Shown one piece after another: positions 35,041 to 45,105 of a stretch of 64,000 nucleotides of DNA. Positions within the stretch are counted from its first letter, which is position 1. Every line of letters begins with the position of its first letter. Position numbers and translations under genes: made by a program. Under the pieces are notes generated by a model that did not search any database, was not told the origin of the DNA, and saw only the letters and a program-made list of their open reading frames with translations. Source of the stretch: Cheiracanthium punctorium. Its lineage: Eukaryota; Arthropoda; Arachnida; Araneae; Cheiracanthiidae. The stretch covers positions 1 through 64,000 of the forward strand of contig JAWZYV010012246.1 in NCBI GenBank assembly GCA_038373885.1, read 5' to 3'.

Positions 35041-36604
35041 AAGGCATTTCCCCACGAAACGATAATTTTTATTTAAATATTGGACATAAATTAATTTTGT
35101 TTTGTTGTAAATATGAGGATGATATGGAATCGGATGTTGATACGTCCCAAAGTTCTTTTGTTTTAGAGTAAAAGGGGGTGGCTTTGGTGAAATTCGAATG
35201 TGTATGGAGTAGGGGATAAGCCATCCTCAGAAAGCTTTTGGTTTTTGGTTTGCTTTATTTTCATTGTACTTACTTACTGACTTATTTTATTTATTTTTTA
35301 CAATATTTGAACACAGATGAATTATTATTTCAAACAATAATACATAGAATGTAAGCCGCTTTTTGTACTTTGAAAAACCACTATTCTGATAAATTACTAT
35401 ATTAATCACGGAAATTGGCCGCGTTAAATATAAAAGAATTGCTTTTGACCGGTCGAAACCACTAGTCAAAGTCGCGAATGTCAGTAAGTTCGTTCAGATA
35501 AAAGAATTAGAACGGGGAGGACTTTAGCACAAAGACGACGGTCGTGGTCCGGGAAGCCACAACCCCAGGCAAACTGAAAACAAAGAGGGTTTTCTGATAC
35601 TCTTGCTCAACAAAGAAACTCAGAAAATACTTGATCACATTTAAAATTATTATATCCTTCACAAACATTTGAAGATGTTAATGAATGTTTCATCCGCTTT
35701 TTTTATTAATTATTATATCGATTATTCTATTTAGTAAAAATACAATCCTTTTGAGATTTTTTAAACAAAATATTTTAAAGTATTTGAAAGGTAATTTTTA
35801 AAGGCTGAAAAGAAACTTAACTAATTTCACTTTATTTTTTTTTAATTTAAATATTAATAAAATTTAAAATCGTAGACAGATGATTTTTCGCTCTAAAATA
35901 TTTAAATTATTTTTTCGAGGGCAGGCTGAAAAGTAATGCACACATGCTTGTAGAACACGAACGAAATGGCCTTTTAGAAGTGCACCAAGCGGTATGTGGA
36001 AGTAACATTCCCCCTCTATCTATATACACACGTCCAGTTCGAATGCTTTCCGTTTATGCAGTGTATATTGAATAGCTGAAGTAAATAGCGGTAGACCTGC
36101 CCATCCTCAGTTCGATTTCTTATGAATTTAACCATTAAATAAATGAAGTTAACAAAAGTTAAAAATATGTAACCTAGTATTAGTATAGACCTTCCAAATA
36201 ATGGAACAACTTTACAAGTTTGCATTTTTCGAAGAAAAAGAAAGCTGTGTTTAAATGCACAGTTTAAAGTACTTTTTTTAAGGCTCTAAAAATTTATAAA
36301 AACAATTATTATTTTATGTGTGTAAACTTCTCTAGTTGTATCTTTTGCATATGGGAAAGGGGATGGTGGTATTAGAAACTCGTAATGTATACCAATGAAC
36401 ATTAACATTCATAAAAAAACTGAGTTATAGGCCTTAATAACTTTCAACATCGTCAGTCTAGCTGTATAATTAGCCCCCCCCCCCAAAAAAAAAAAGCAAA
36501 ACTTTATTTTGAGGGCCATTTCTTCCGTACACCAGTTTACTGGGAGAAATTAATTTGTCTAGTGTGACCTCAGATTGGCTCATATTAAATCAAGAAACGT
36601 CCGT

Positions 36605-36845
36605 AAAAGTTGTGTTTTATTTTATTATCGCACAAAATTTAGACACAACGCACCCAAAGGGAGGGAGAGTTGGGATAAACCCCTCCCAAATCTAACACGT
36701 ATGAAGGTTTAGTTTTATTTACATTTAATTTGCACTCGCAATTCAACGAACTAATTAATTAGTACTAAAAATAAATTATTTATATAATTAGCGTTATTTA
36801 TTTTCTCAGTTAATTTATCTATAATTGTTTAATGTGAAAATGAAC
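36605..36845 (+). repeat. Dispersed repeat, copy 2
   Basis: This is the partner of 31025-31255. It is followed by a hAT-type right end at 36943 (AATCCGGCACTG), preceded by GGGCCCCTTGGTAGCATTTG, which is usual in hAT copies with CAGTGCCGGATT ends. Confidence 0.75.
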
Positions 36846-36949
36846 GCCTCCCCTTAAAAAAAAACCTTTCTGGATGCGTCATTGAATTTAGGGCCCCTTG
36901 GTAGCATTTGCTACAGGCCCCGCGCTGTCTTAATCCGGCACTGACGACA

Positions 36950-37267
36950 GACACACTCTTTTATTATTTATATTATAGATATGTATGTGATAATATCATT
37001 CCACATCAATACAAGCATTTTTAAACAATAGTGCTAACTAATAAATAAATATCCTGGTAAATACACATTTTGGGTATATACTCAGGTATTTACTCTGGAT
37101 ATTTACCTTTAAAAATAAATACACTTGTATTTTCCCTCACTGTTTGTAACTGATAGGAGGTATGGCCTGCACCTCATTTAATTTTATAGTCGGCTAACTC
37201 TTACAATCAGTAAACAACTTTTTTTTTTTTTTTTAATTTTCCTCTAAGTTTATTCTCCAGTTACACC
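36950..37267. other. Unannotated stretch before the duplication
   Basis: It contains a poly-T run (37219-37235) and nothing else recognised; the ~75-bp array starts at about 37268. Confidence 0.5.
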
Positions 37268-37297
37268 ATCTGAAAATGTTATTCAGAAATGTCATAA

Positions 37298-37967
37298 AAC
37301 GTATGCCTGAATATCTGAAAACTATATTCAGAGATGTTGGAGAAAGATATCTCTCAATATCTGAAAATGCTATTTAAGAATGTTATAAAAAGATATCCTT
37401 AAATGTATAAAAACAATATTCAGAGATGTCGGAAAAGCGTCTCTCAATATCAAAAAATAATATTCACATTATAGCGGGGGGCGGCGGTCCATTTAATGTT
37501 GACGAATAGTATTACAATTTTGATACTGGCCAATATCTCTGTGCTACCTGGGAATTGGCTGCAGTGTCGAGAAAAACGAAGGCAGGAGGTGAAGATGAAC
37601 CAGTAGCAGGCCCCGGCCTTTCGGGATGGAGGAGAGAGCTTGAAGAAGGAGACGAATCCACAGTGGCAGAAACCGTACAGGCAGCCACCCCTACATAGAT
37701 TGAAGAAGGGGCAGCAGCACGTCGAGGATCACAATGTACCAAATTGACTATGATCACAGCGAGAATTGCATTGAACTGCTAATTTTATTTATTGAGTCTT
37801 TTCATAGTATTTGAAATACGTAATTTCATTTATTGAGCCATTTCATAGTATTTGAAATACGTAATTTCATTGCGAAGATCAAAGATCTGCTCTATCAGCT
37901 ATTTGTGTGGTTTCTGAGATTGAGGCTAAAGTTTAGCACACGTAGCGCATCAAATACCGCCAATGAC
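37298..37967 (+). repeat. 670-bp direct duplication, copy 1
   Basis: This block reappears at 41540-42209 with a constant 4242-bp offset at both ends and no difference that I could see. It contains the last part of an array of ~75-bp units (ATATCTGAAAA...ATTCAGAGATGT), a GC-rich stretch around 37470-37740, and an internal direct repeat of ~40 bp at 37790-37870. The ~75-bp array extends further left here (from about 37268) than in copy 2. An 81-codon open frame on the minus strand is identical in both copies. It resembles nothing I know and is low-complexity. Confidence 0.92.
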
Positions 37968-38021
37968 CCCCTGCAAAGTCATAAAGAGGGGGAGCTAAAA
38001 ATACATATAATTCACTGTTAA

Positions 38022-38297
38022 CCCATTTATGCCTAGTGTCCCTTTTTTGGGACGGCATTTTAGCTATCACTCGAAAACGTTAGTTATTTTTCCTTGCCTT
38101 TATTCACGCGTATTGAACCTCAACTCCACAAACTATTTTAACATGGCCAAGTGGGATGTTGACATTTCAATTTTTATGCATAATGATTTTAAAAGAAATC
38201 ATCCCTTGTTCAAGAATTCGACATCAGAAATTTAGCTATTATTGCTGGTGTTAGCAAAAATTGAAGAAAGCCGCAAAAATATCTGGGCACAAATGGG
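38022..38297. mobile_element. piggyBac-type MITE, TTAA-flanked
   Basis: CCCATTTATGCCTAG and, in reverse complement, CCCATTTGTGCCCAG lie directly inside TTAA on both sides (38018-38021, 38298-38301). The TTAA target and CCC start are piggyBac rules. Length is 276 bp. The open frame in it is incidental. Confidence 0.88.
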
Positions 38298-38372
38298 TTA
38301 AACATAAACAGTCTTTGCGCGCGCCTCGGAATCTGTACTGATGTGTACCTGATGTGAGATACCTTATGATAG

Positions 38373-38570
38373 ATGTACACACAGACCGGACACCCCTATG
38401 ATTTCTCTGGGGCTGAGAGCTACCAGATGGTCCCGAAGATGGTTTACAAGTTCATGAACAAAAGATCGGTACTCTTTCGCTTTGGAGAAAGGGGAAAGCG
38501 CAGTGACCCCCCTCGAAGGAAGAAGGGTGAATTCGCCAACCGTCATCTTTGGGACCCCCCTGGCAGCTGA
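38373..38570 (+). other. Unrecognised 65-codon open frame
   Basis: It encodes MYTQTGHPYDFSGAESYQMV... with a basic, proline-containing C-terminus. Composition looks protein-like, and it sits in a locally GC-richer patch (38330-38590). No family is recognised; it could be an exon-like remnant or part of an element. Confidence 0.25.
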
Positions 38571-39028
38571 CCGCTCCTCCTACAGCTCCCGATGATTTTA
38601 GTCACAGCGAAAGCATAAGGATTGTCTGGTCTATGTGTATTTTGAGGTCTGTGGATGTACATAGTGAGGGGATGGGGGAGTGTAACATAGACATCAAGTG
38701 ACTAGGAATCCCAAGTGGCTATCTCCTGTATCACTGTGAAAGGTTCTTTTGTTCCGCCATTTGGATTTCCAGGGGATTTTGAAAGAATACTATTACTATA
38801 ACTAATTTTCCTTACCTGGTTTTCGACATTTACTGTTTATACAAAAGTACACCCGTTTTGAATGTTTAGGAATGGTGGAAGAATTTCTTGGAAGTACTGT
38901 AGTCCTTTCTAAGCAGGCTTCAAAATCTTAGCCCATTGAAATTGCTTTCTTCGCTTGGTCGTTCTTTTCGGGTGAAGCGCTAGTGTGATTCATTTGTTCT
39001 CTATTTAGCCCCGTTCGTGTGTAGAATT

Positions 39029-40048
39029 CAGTGGCGGCCCGTGGTCAAAACTGTTAGTGCAGCCGGAAGCATATGAGCCCCCCCCCCCTCCTCCAGACAG
39101 GAATGGAAAATTTTTGTTACTGAATTCGAAAGCTGGCGGATTAAGCCCTCACCGAGAAAAAAAAAAGAAATTACATTAAAAATGTAAGAGATCCTATTTT
39201 ACTTCCATAAAATGGACATAAGTTTCAACCAGCCGCTCTTATCCTCAAAATTGAATTTATCCGTGTCTGATTCGAAGTTTCCTTAGAATTTTCTTTTGTA
39301 ATGTTAACTTGAGAAGAAAAGAAAAAAGAAAACTTACTTATTTTTTATAAGTCAAATCAATCCTCCATTCTTTTAAACTTGCGAATCGGTCAGTGATGTC
39401 CTCATAAAAAGGCGTTGTTTCAATTCAGATATCAATAATTTTAAGAGCCCTTTAAAATTTCCCATGTTTAAAGAATTTTCTCGCTCGCCATGTCCTCTCA
39501 ATGCCAGTTCTTGCTTACTTAAAAACAATACTGCTTTGATGGGTAATTGTCCATTCATAAGCGTCTATTCAGGCCTACCTTCTTGATAAATTCAGCAATA
39601 TAAAGTCGAGATTTTTCCGAACATATATTCTCCTTACCCCCCCCCTCACTTCTCCAGCCAAACAGTTAGTCGAATTCACAAGTGCAGCCATCGTTAGAAA
39701 ATGTTTCATCAGCTGTATCTTAGCTACATACTCCCTATGCCGGAGACACTGCTTGCACAGTCGTTGACATGGCAACGGAGCAGCCAATTTCTTTATCAGC
39801 TATAAGGACTGTACCAAGACTCACAATTGAATTGCGGGAAGATTAAAGGGCTTTCATTTCTGAATGAGCGATCCGGCAGTTACTACAATACGGTTTTTTT
39901 TTTGAGATTTTTTTTTTAATTTACCATAGAAATTCCATAATTCTAATCTGAATTTAAGAAAATTAGTAGAATAAATTATTTTAAAGTATGTGCTGATAAT
40001 TTCAAGTGCAACCCGGCAGTACTTGCTGTATCCCACGAGCCGCCACTG
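39029..40048. mobile_element. hAT non-autonomous element, perfect TSD
   Basis: CAGTGGCGGCCCGTGG and (reverse complement) CAGTGGCGGCTCGTGG are flanked by exact GTAGAATT (39021-39028, 40049-40056). Length is 1020 bp. No transposase frame was recognised. Confidence 0.92.
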
Positions 40049-40075
40049 GTAGAATTTAATTTAAATGCAAATGTT

Positions 40076-40279
40076 ATGGCCTCAAGAAAGCGGACATTGA
40101 ATCGTAATATAGGTGATTATTTTATGAAAATTCCGAAAAATGATAATTTGTCTAGTGTGAGTGAAAGCGCAAATCATCAGGAAGAAATCATGAATGCACA
40201 GCCCCAGAACAAGCTATTTCAAGGAGAACAACAGCACTTACAAAATATACCTCATGCATCACTAACAGGCAGCTTGTAA
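40076..40279 (+). pseudogene. Possible hAT transposase N-terminus
   Basis: The 67-codon frame begins MASRKRTLNRNIGDYFMKIP, the basic start plus 'DYF/SFF' pattern typical of ZMYM1-like hAT transposases, followed by a serine- and glutamine-rich linker. It ends at a stop and no zinc finger follows. A hAT right end (CCGCCACTG, 41531-41539) downstream may belong to the same decayed element. Confidence 0.5.
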
Positions 40280-40528
40280 AGAGCTGCTTTATTAGAAAGA
40301 ATACAATGATATCACTATGGAAAAAAGAGGTATGATTTAAATTAATTTTTTCAGACATTGTTTTTCCTATAAAGTATAAGTCCTAGCAGGTTCGAGTATT
40401 TTATTTTATCGGAAATTCGCACACCTTTCTCAAAATTCAATTACGTAATACTATATGTAGGCAGAAAAATGAAATATACAGGCGACATATGTAAAAAATC
40501 GTGCCAAATGTCGCCAAGCTTGGATAAT

Positions 40529-41463
40529 CAGGGCCTCTGAAAGAAATTTTATAAGGCGGGGCGAAAGCCTTCCCGGCCCCTTTCGTAAAGCACAAAAGTT
40601 TCGAAAAACAGGAGGGACGGAAGGGATTTTTTTTGTAAAACTGGTCTTTTTAATGATTTTCATATAAAATGCTAAAAGGAAAGAGAGTGGGAGGGAAGTT
40701 TGTCTGATTATAATGTTACTTTTAATTCATGTTCGAAGATTGAAAAAAAAAATACTAATATTTAATGGTGGAATTAACATTTCTGCCATGTAAATCATTT
40801 TAGAATTATCCCAGATAGCACAGTTGTCCATTTTATATCCATTTCTGATCCATCTCGCCCATATTACGTCCATGTCTATATATAGACATCCAGAAGACAT
40901 CTATTTATGGACATAATCTGGAAACTCCAGAAAATGTCCATGAATAGACCAAAACTAGACACGGAATTTCCAGAGTGTCTTTTTTATAGACGTATCCCAG
41001 ATAATCCATAATACCTTAGTGAAATGGAAAGAAGCATGGATGAAGATGTCAAAGACTTGACCTAAGTAGGTCCATATATAGACATTGATGTCCAAGACTT
41101 GCCCATACTAAGTCCATAAATAGGCAAGCACGTCCATAATTACGCCTATATAGATGTCTATAAGACGTCATGTGGGCGTCCTATAGTGCTATATTGACGT
41201 AAAAGGGACGATAATCCGACGAATCCTGGATGTTTAATGGACATCTCAACTTGTCTATATGACGTCTTCTAGGAGGGTTCTGAACAAGTTTGTGTTATCT
41301 GGGAGGCATTCGAAATTTAGTCTGTTTAAAAGAAAAAGATTTTAATTACATATCTATAAATGAAATTCTTAACGCATTCTGAAAAATTTACGGACGCACT
41401 TTAGCTGAACACGGGTTCCGGGGCGATGCTCCGCCTGTCCCCCCCCCCCTCTCGTAGGGCCTG
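40529..41463. mobile_element. hAT derivative, same family as 55881-56909
   Basis: The left end CAGGGCCTCTGAAAGAAATT and right end (reverse complement CAGGCCCTACGAGAGGGG) match the two ends of 55881-56909 in opposite orientation. Flanks TGGATAAT and TGGATAAC agree at 7 of 8 positions. It is split by 40810-41303. Confidence 0.85.
40810..41303. mobile_element. TIR element, CCCAGATAGCACA ends
   Basis: CCCAGATAGCACA and TGTGTTATCTGGG bound 494 bp. The interior repeats GTCCAT, TATAGACAT and related palindromic pieces on both strands. It is inserted in the hAT derivative 40529-41463. Confidence 0.7.
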
Positions 41464-41471
41464 TGGATAAC

Positions 41472-41539
41472 TGCATCAAAATTATTGAAGACCCAGTAAG
41501 TTAGCCCCCCCCCTTTACCCAATTCTAGATCCGCCACTG
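41472..41539. mobile_element. Right end of a hAT element
   Basis: ...CTAGATCCGCCACTG reads in reverse complement as CAGTGGCGGATCTAG, a standard hAT end. The matching left end was not located. It abuts the second copy of the 670-bp duplication. Confidence 0.55.
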
Positions 41540-42209
41540 AACGTATGCCTGAATATCTGAAAACTATATTCAGAGATGTTGGAGAAAGATATCTCTCAAT
41601 ATCTGAAAATGCTATTTAAGAATGTTATAAAAAGATATCCTTAAATGTATAAAAACAATATTCAGAGATGTCGGAAAAGCGTCTCTCAATATCAAAAAAT
41701 AATATTCACATTATAGCGGGGGGCGGCGGTCCATTTAATGTTGACGAATAGTATTACAATTTTGATACTGGCCAATATCTCTGTGCTACCTGGGAATTGG
41801 CTGCAGTGTCGAGAAAAACGAAGGCAGGAGGTGAAGATGAACCAGTAGCAGGCCCCGGCCTTTCGGGATGGAGGAGAGAGCTTGAAGAAGGAGACGAATC
41901 CACAGTGGCAGAAACCGTACAGGCAGCCACCCCTACATAGATTGAAGAAGGGGCAGCAGCACGTCGAGGATCACAATGTACCAAATTGACTATGATCACA
42001 GCGAGAATTGCATTGAACTGCTAATTTTATTTATTGAGTCTTTTCATAGTATTTGAAATACGTAATTTCATTTATTGAGCCATTTCATAGTATTTGAAAT
42101 ACGTAATTTCATTGCGAAGATCAAAGATCTGCTCTATCAGCTATTTGTGTGGTTTCTGAGATTGAGGCTAAAGTTTAGCACACGTAGCGCATCAAATACC
42201 GCCAATGAC
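41540..42209 (+). repeat. 670-bp direct duplication, copy 2 (DNAJC5 upstream region)
   Basis: This is the partner of 37298-37967. It starts immediately after a hAT-type end (CCGCCACTG at 41531-41539), cutting into the middle of the ~75-bp array. It ends within the distal TGACGTCA 377 bp before the DNAJC5 ATG. If the small insertion at 42214-42406 is discounted, this block is contiguous with the DNAJC5 promoter. Confidence 0.92.
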
Positions 42210-42213
42210 GTCA
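42206..42213. promoter_or_regulatory. CRE-like octamer upstream of DNAJC5 (distal)
   Basis: A second exact TGACGTCA lies 203 bp upstream of the proximal one. It spans the right edge of the 670-bp duplicated block: the shared sequence stops at ...CAATGAC. It probably arose as the second copy of a target-site duplication rather than as an independent site. Confidence 0.35.
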
Positions 42214-42408
42214 CTGGCAAAAATGAAAACGTTTACACAACAAACGTGTACCACAGTTAAAATAAATAAAACCTTTGAGTAAAAAACACACATAAAATGA
42301 TACTTATTTTATCTATTAACACCGGTATTTTGAGTGGTTTTTTTCTGTACCAGTACTGTATTTAGAGTTAACTGTAGTTAAATGTCATTGCGGCGTTCAA
42401 AGCTGTAA

Positions 42409-42416
42409 TGACGTCA
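42409..42416. promoter_or_regulatory. CRE-like octamer upstream of DNAJC5 (proximal)
   Basis: The palindrome TGACGTCA lies 170 bp before the DNAJC5 start codon. It is the full consensus for CREB/ATF bZIP factors. Function is inferred only from sequence and position. It is the right-hand copy of a 10-bp direct repeat (AATGACGTCA) that flanks an inserted fragment. Confidence 0.4.
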
Positions 42417-42585
42417 GAAAGAATTGTCGGCTATGTTTGTGTTCTTATTGTGAAGGAGATTTGACAGATCAAATAATATTATTCATCTTTTTAGTTACTT
42501 CTATCCAGCATCTCTTCATGTAAAATTATTGCTTAAAAGATAAGCTATTAAAGCATCGTTTGCTCGGTCTCAATTATATCTAACC

Positions 42586-42611
42586 ATGGCTGCTTCCGCT
42601 CGAAAACTTTC
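42586..42611 (+). CDS. DNAJC5: DNAJC5 (cysteine string protein) coding exon 1
   Basis: This short first coding exon encodes MAASARKLS and ends inside the last serine codon (TC), immediately before a consensus donor gtaagt. The split codon is completed by the A at 46159, giving ...RKLSTSGDSLY, the usual N-terminal arrangement of cysteine string proteins. The start sits in a good context (accATGG). The protein is a J-domain co-chaperone of Hsc70 on synaptic and secretory vesicles that keeps SNARE proteins, notably SNAP-25, folded. The serine just before TSGDSLY matches the position of the PKA-regulated serine of known family members (family knowledge). The 5' UTR boundary cannot be seen. The assignment rests on exact phase agreement and family resemblance and is strong, although the exon is only 26 bp. 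Confidence 0.86.
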
Positions 42612-44477
42612 GTAAGTGCTAAAGCAAAAATGATTTTGTATTATATTTAAGGTAAAACAAAACCAAACCTGACAAGCTTGATGTGTTTAATTCAAGTTCT
42701 GTTTTTCTACATTTTACTTCATCCAATTTATGTATATACTTTACAAAACAAGGTTTCTTAATCTAATTAAGATAATTACAGATATTCTTTTAAAGTGCGA
42801 TTTGCATATGATCTAGCGAGCTAATAAGTCATCAGGTTTTATCAGTGTACCAAACAATAAACATACTATTACTAATAAATATGTTTTTCTTTGTTAACTA
42901 AGATTCATAAATTACTTGAGTACGCATCGATATGGGAATAATTTTTACCCTTAGTCTTGAATGTTTAAATAATATTTTCACATCTTTAGCAGGTTTAAGA
43001 TGTAATTGTAGTTTTCTTTGCAAATTTGTTAATTCTTTAATGCCATTAAATAAGCACATTCAATATCGCCTACATGCATTGCCAATAAGCATGCACTGGT
43101 GATATTAATATAAAAAGTACAGAAGTTGGTATCATGCTATGAAATAATTCTTTTTTTCGCAAGGTACAACATTATCTACATTCTATCAAAGACTTTTTAT
43201 GTTTAATATTAAGGAAAATTGTCGAATTCTGTATTTGTCCCTGCAAGTAGTGTCATGAATTATTTTGTTCTAAACTTCAGTTCGGAAAAAGACAGTTCTT
43301 ATACAGAAGTAAAGCTGAGAGTGTATTAAAAAATGTAAAAAGATGTAGTTTAGTCAATCTGGGTTAAGTGGGAGCCTGGTCTATTTGATTCCATTTTTTT
43401 TTCCCCCCTGTGAAAATTGAAATTTGGTGAAATTTTTTTTCATTGTATATCTGCATAGCTGGGTATACATTTTGGATATTTCTAGAGTTGGCTAAAGCCC
43501 ACTCTAGTCGCTTCATCTCTTATACTTGCTATAGAAAATCTAATTTTTCTAGAGTGGACAAAAATCTTTCTAGGGTGGGCTCTCCTACTCAGTTACCGCA
43601 ATGTTGTTTGCCAAAGTTGCTGTATGGTAACATTGCCCCCGTCAAAGGATTTGAACCTTTGAAAGGAAACCTTTGATCTATCTTCTGTTATCAACAAAAC
43701 AAACTCGTATGTTTCAGGGTTCAATGCAGGCAAAATTTGGGTGTTTTGCAGTCCTTCACAAAAATGCAATCAATTGAAACAGTCCTTCACAAAGTTACAA
43801 TTGATTAAAATGGCCCCTTCAAACAAATACAATAATTAAAATGACCATTCATTGGCACTTTACCCTACATTTTAACCTGTTTTATCAAATATTTAAACAA
43901 AAAAAGTGACTAATTTTTGGGAATTTTCATACAAATAAGTGTTGAAGTTCACAAAATGAAGTATTGAAATTCACAAAAATGGAACCCTGGAAGAAATTCT
44001 TCGATCGACTGCTGCATTTAACAAATTGAAGCTATATGAATTACATTTGACACCACAAAAAGTAAACTTCAATACAAACCAACTAACTCAAAAATGATCA
44101 ATGAATAGCCCGCATTTAATCTACTAAAATAACTGTGAGTTCCGCATTTGATATTGACGCTTTTCTAAAATAGAGATCAAGCAGCCTAGATTACACATAA
44201 AAATTTGTAAACTTCTAAATACAATGCGCAAAAAAAAGAAAGAAGCACATAACATAATTGCTTGAAAATGATAAAATGAAGTTAACAATTTAAAATATTT
44301 TATGCAGTTCCAAATAACGAGTGCCTGGTTCGCCCCATATCTCGCTGACTGACTTTTCGCACATTCCACCCCCCCCCCTCTCCTGATAAATTTCCCATGA
44401 AGGGAAAACTACTGGTCAACACTTCTTGGACGGTCACTTCAGGTTGCCGACTTCTTACCTTAAAAATTTAACCAACC

Positions 44478-44660
44478 TGTCAGTTCCCTGTGTTCTTTAC
44501 GTCGAAGGGCTTGGACTGAAGAAGTTCAAAACAATTTTTGAACGAAACGCGTATCCTTTTTCCTTTTACTTCTTATGTGTGTTTTTTACAAAGTTTTTTA
44601 ATTACTTTATCGTTTAACACCAGTATTTTGAGTGTTTTTTCAGTTCAACCTTTTCTCTGT
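44478..44660 (+). mobile_element. Penelope-like terminal fragment in DNAJC5 intron 1
   Basis: This is a terminus without coding sequence. 44480-44610 matches the 3' region of the element at 22080-22200 read on its minus strand. It then continues into acaccagtattttgagtg, which is also found near 62180 in reverse and near 42315. It contains the sense-strand hammerhead motif. Confidence 0.75.
44502..44566 (+). ncRNA. Hammerhead ribozyme motif, sense strand of DNAJC5 intron 1
   Basis: The same layout as the motif at 22130-22187 is on the + strand: GGA, core CTGAAGA at 44516-44522, stem II GTTCAAA/TTTGAAC, GAAAC at 44544-44548, then GCGTATCC. The only core change is A instead of T at position 7, which is the variable position of the hammerhead core. 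It therefore remains compatible with activity. It belongs to a short Penelope terminus without coding sequence and lies in the transcribed orientation of the DNAJC5 gene. Confidence 0.7.
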
Positions 44661-44979
44661 TCAAACTTTCCTCGTATCAAGCCCGTAGTCAGGATTTTGA
44701 TTTTCTTTTGGGAGTTAGGGAGAGGGAGAGAGGCTCAAGTATCATAATTTAAACATAGGTATCATTAGGTCCCATGTGAGAGGCAAGAAAGATGCCCCCC
44801 TCCGCCATTGGCTAGGTATAGTGATCGTTTTTAAGATATACTGAAACATTTTGTATTTTAGTTCTAAAGTGTCTGAAATACTGAAATAAGCCTTCCCTAG
44901 GAGTCCAAGAATCCCCACGCCCACCTTTAAAATATTCATGTAGAGCCTACTGCCAGGTTAATGATCTAACGCTCTGAAG

Positions 44980-45105
44980 CTTTGGTCGGTTTTCTCCAGG
45001 TTTAATGTGAATCAGCATTTGAACCCCTTAAAAAGTCTTTGGTCAAGGTACCTGCTGTAGGCATATGTTCCTCATGTAGGCTTGCCATAGCACGAAGCAC
45101 ATACA
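44980..45105 (+). mobile_element. SINE body/tail fragment in DNAJC5 intron 1
   Basis: It carries CGGTTTTCTCCAGGTTTAATG, then AAAAAGTCTTTGGTCAAGG and the following tail, shared with the SINE copies at 34900-35040 and 59825-59945. The tRNA-like head is weak or missing. Confidence 0.6.

Larger units (their letters stand above)
33795..36604. other. Mostly unannotated; SINE pieces
   Basis: Besides 34150-34275 and 34900-35040, I see T-rich sequence and short incidental frames only. Confidence 0.5.
42204..42416. mobile_element. Penelope-type fragment flanked by 10-bp direct repeat
   Basis: AATGACGTCA occurs at 42204-42213 and again at 42407-42416. The 193 bp between contains two pieces resembling Penelope-like termini elsewhere in the window. 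Around 42254-42300 there is a match to the terminus near 62165-62230 in the same direction. Around 42314-42345 (acaccggtattttgagtg) there is a match to 44615-44640 in the opposite direction. I read it as a small Penelope-derived insertion with a 10-bp target duplication. The head-to-head order of the two pieces is odd. Confidence 0.5.

Noticed and set aside
37298..42209. 670-bp repeats as LTRs of one retrotransposon
   Set aside because: They lack TG...CA ends, no primer-binding site or polypurine tract follows, the flanks show no short target duplication, and the interior is other elements with their own duplications.
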